Assembly: GCA_043775075.1 (NCBI GenBank)
Contig: JAYVSS010000022.1
Location: 1-8,644, forward strand
DNA: 8,644 nt
Source of the DNA: JANLQX01 sp043775075
GTDB taxonomy: Bacteria; Actinomycetota; Acidimicrobiia; Acidimicrobiales; JANYDT01
Reading direction: 5' to 3'
Shown here: piece by piece, positions 7,740 to 8,644 of the stretch
Layout: the number at the start of each line of letters is the position of its first letter
How positions within the stretch are numbered: position 1 is the stretch's first letter
The notes under the pieces: generated by a model
Told to the model about the DNA's origin: nothing
The model's input: only the letters and a program-made list of their open reading frames with translations
Database searches by the model: none
Position numbers and translations under genes: made by a program

Positions 7740-8566
7740 CGGTCTCACCATCGCTCGCGACGACAGTTTCATCCGGTACTTCGGCTCGGCCATCGGAAGA
7801 GCGATGGACACCAACTCAACAGGACCGTTGGCTGTACCAACTTGGTTCCGTCGCTCCTCGTCTCAACGCGTGTGTGAAGCCGTGGAATGGAGGGCGCAGC
7901 GGCCGTTGCGTGAAACCGACCGTATGGGAGCTTGACCTTTACGGCGCCGACGGCGCCACGATGAATCGTGCTGCGGTCAGCGCCGTACACCGTGTAGGTG
8001 GACATGCGGTGTGCTACCTGTCGGCCGGAAGCGTTGAGGACTGGCGACCCGATGCAAAACAGTTTCCGGGTGCGGTGGTCGGGCATGCCCTCGATGGTTG
8101 GCCGGGGGAGAAGTGGCTGGACATACGCGCACCTAGCTTGCTGCGGCCACTTATGGAGGCCCGGGCGGATCGATGCGTCGACGCCGGATTTGATGCAATC
8201 GACTGGGACAACGTGGATGGCTATGCGAATGATTCTGGATTTCCTCTGCGCGCTGAAGATCAGCTCACATATAACCGAGTCCTGGCGGCGATTGCGCATG
8301 ACCGCAATTTATCGGCTGGGTTGAAGAATGACGTGGGGCAAATCCCCCAGCTGGTGAGTACCTACGACTTCGCCGTCAATGAGCAATGCGCCCAATTCAA
8401 CGAATGCGAGTCGCTCCTTTTGTTCTCCAAGGCGGGCAAGGCGGTGGTGCAGATCGAATACTCCGCGGCACTGTCGTCCTTCTGCCCCTTCGCCAACCGC
8501 CATCGATGGGCGGCCGGGTTGATGTCGCGTGACCTGCATTCCACCAAGTGGACCCCGTGTCGATGA
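7721..8566 (+). CDS. Glycoside hydrolase family 114-like protein (endo-alpha-1,4-polygalactosaminidase-like), N-terminus frameshifted
   Basis: This 281-residue frame starts at GTG 7721; the domain begins near residue 45. Family features are WELDLYG (D72), AVCYLSAGSVEDWRPD, a WPGEKWLDIR segment, AIDWDNVDGY (D161, D163, D166), LKNDVGQIPQL, DFAVNEQCAQFNECES (E221) and VVQIEYS (E246). These are typical of the GH114/TM1410-like TIM barrel. The best-studied members cleave alpha-1,4-linked galactosamine polymers, but specificity here is untested. C-terminal Cys residues suggest a secreted, disulphide-containing enzyme. The annotated start lacks a credible ribosome binding site. The secretion signal is present just upstream in another frame, so the gene is either a recent frameshift mutant or carries a one-base sequence error. 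It may be the third gene of the dioxygenase operon, 13 bases behind DUF3237 if the upstream ATG is used. Confidence 0.85.
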   Translation: MLSGWLTVSPSLATTVSSGTSARPSEERWTPTQQDRWLYQLGSVAPRLNACVKPWNGGRSGRCVKPTVWELDLYGADGATMNRAAVSAVHRVGGHAVCYLSAGSVEDWRPDAKQFPGAVVGHALDGWPGEKWLDIRAPSLLRPLMEARADRCVDAGFDAIDWDNVDGYANDSGFPLRAEDQLTYNRVLAAIAHDRNLSAGLKNDVGQIPQLVSTYDFAVNEQCAQFNECESLLLFSKAGKAVVQIEYSAALSSFCPFANRHRWAAGLMSRDLHSTKWTPCR

Positions 8567-8595
8567 TCAGGCACGCCCCCAGGTCTCCCGATTTG

Positions 8596-8640
8596 CAAAG
8601 TCTGGTTGCCACTCAAAGACCAACGCGCGACTCAAAGACC
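8596..8640. repeat. Short spaced direct repeats near the right edge
   Basis: ACTCAAAGACC occurs at 8611-8621 and again at 8630-8640, 19 bases apart. A degenerate third copy, CAAAGTC, lies at 8596-8602. The series may continue past the window edge. It lies in the 78-base stretch after the GH114 stop, where I see no gene. Function is unknown; too few copies are visible to call an array. Confidence 0.4.
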
Positions 8641-8644
8641 GCCC

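Noticed and set aside
8596..8644. Start of a CRISPR array
   Set aside because: The repeated unit is only 11 bases with 8-base gaps. Repeat and spacer lengths do not fit any CRISPR type, and no cas gene is present.

Overview
This window reads as chromosomal DNA of a high-GC bacterium, most likely an actinobacterium, perhaps of the Acidimicrobiia. The basis is the GC-rich third codon positions, frequent GTG starts, starts that look leaderless behind TANNNT boxes, and family content. No rRNA, tRNA, IS element or CRISPR array was seen, so the taxonomy is inference.

Left region (1-2226, minus strand): a secreted surface protein with an SdrD/SD-repeat B-like domain runs off the left edge. A strong hairpin sits in its leader, just upstream of the ribosome binding site. 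Upstream of it lies a LysR-type regulator. The regulator is divergent from an inositol-3-phosphate synthase gene (ino1, 2290-3600, plus) of the longer eukaryote/Bacteroidetes-like class rather than the short mycobacterial class. Next on the plus strand come a terminator-like hairpin and an EamA/DMT-type membrane transporter (3717-4628).

Middle region (4671-5299): about 190 bases after the transporter read, when several frames are stitched together, as the N-terminal part of a cytochrome P450. I call this a gene relic. It abuts a minus-strand DUF1330 protein.

Right region (5357-8644): a 22-bp-arm hairpin followed by five T's on the minus strand forms a convincing terminator for a DUF169 gene. 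The DUF169 gene is divergent, across 55 bases, from a plus-strand run of TauD/TfdA-type dioxygenase, DUF3237 protein and a glycoside hydrolase family 114-like protein. The GH114 gene's signal peptide lies in a different frame from its catalytic domain, which points to a one-base frameshift near 7715-7718, either real or a sequencing error. Short direct repeats begin at the right edge.

The dioxygenase, DUF3237, DUF1330 and DUF169 genes plus the P450 relic look like a small oxidative or catabolic neighbourhood of unknown substrate. I see no convincing defence or mobile system.
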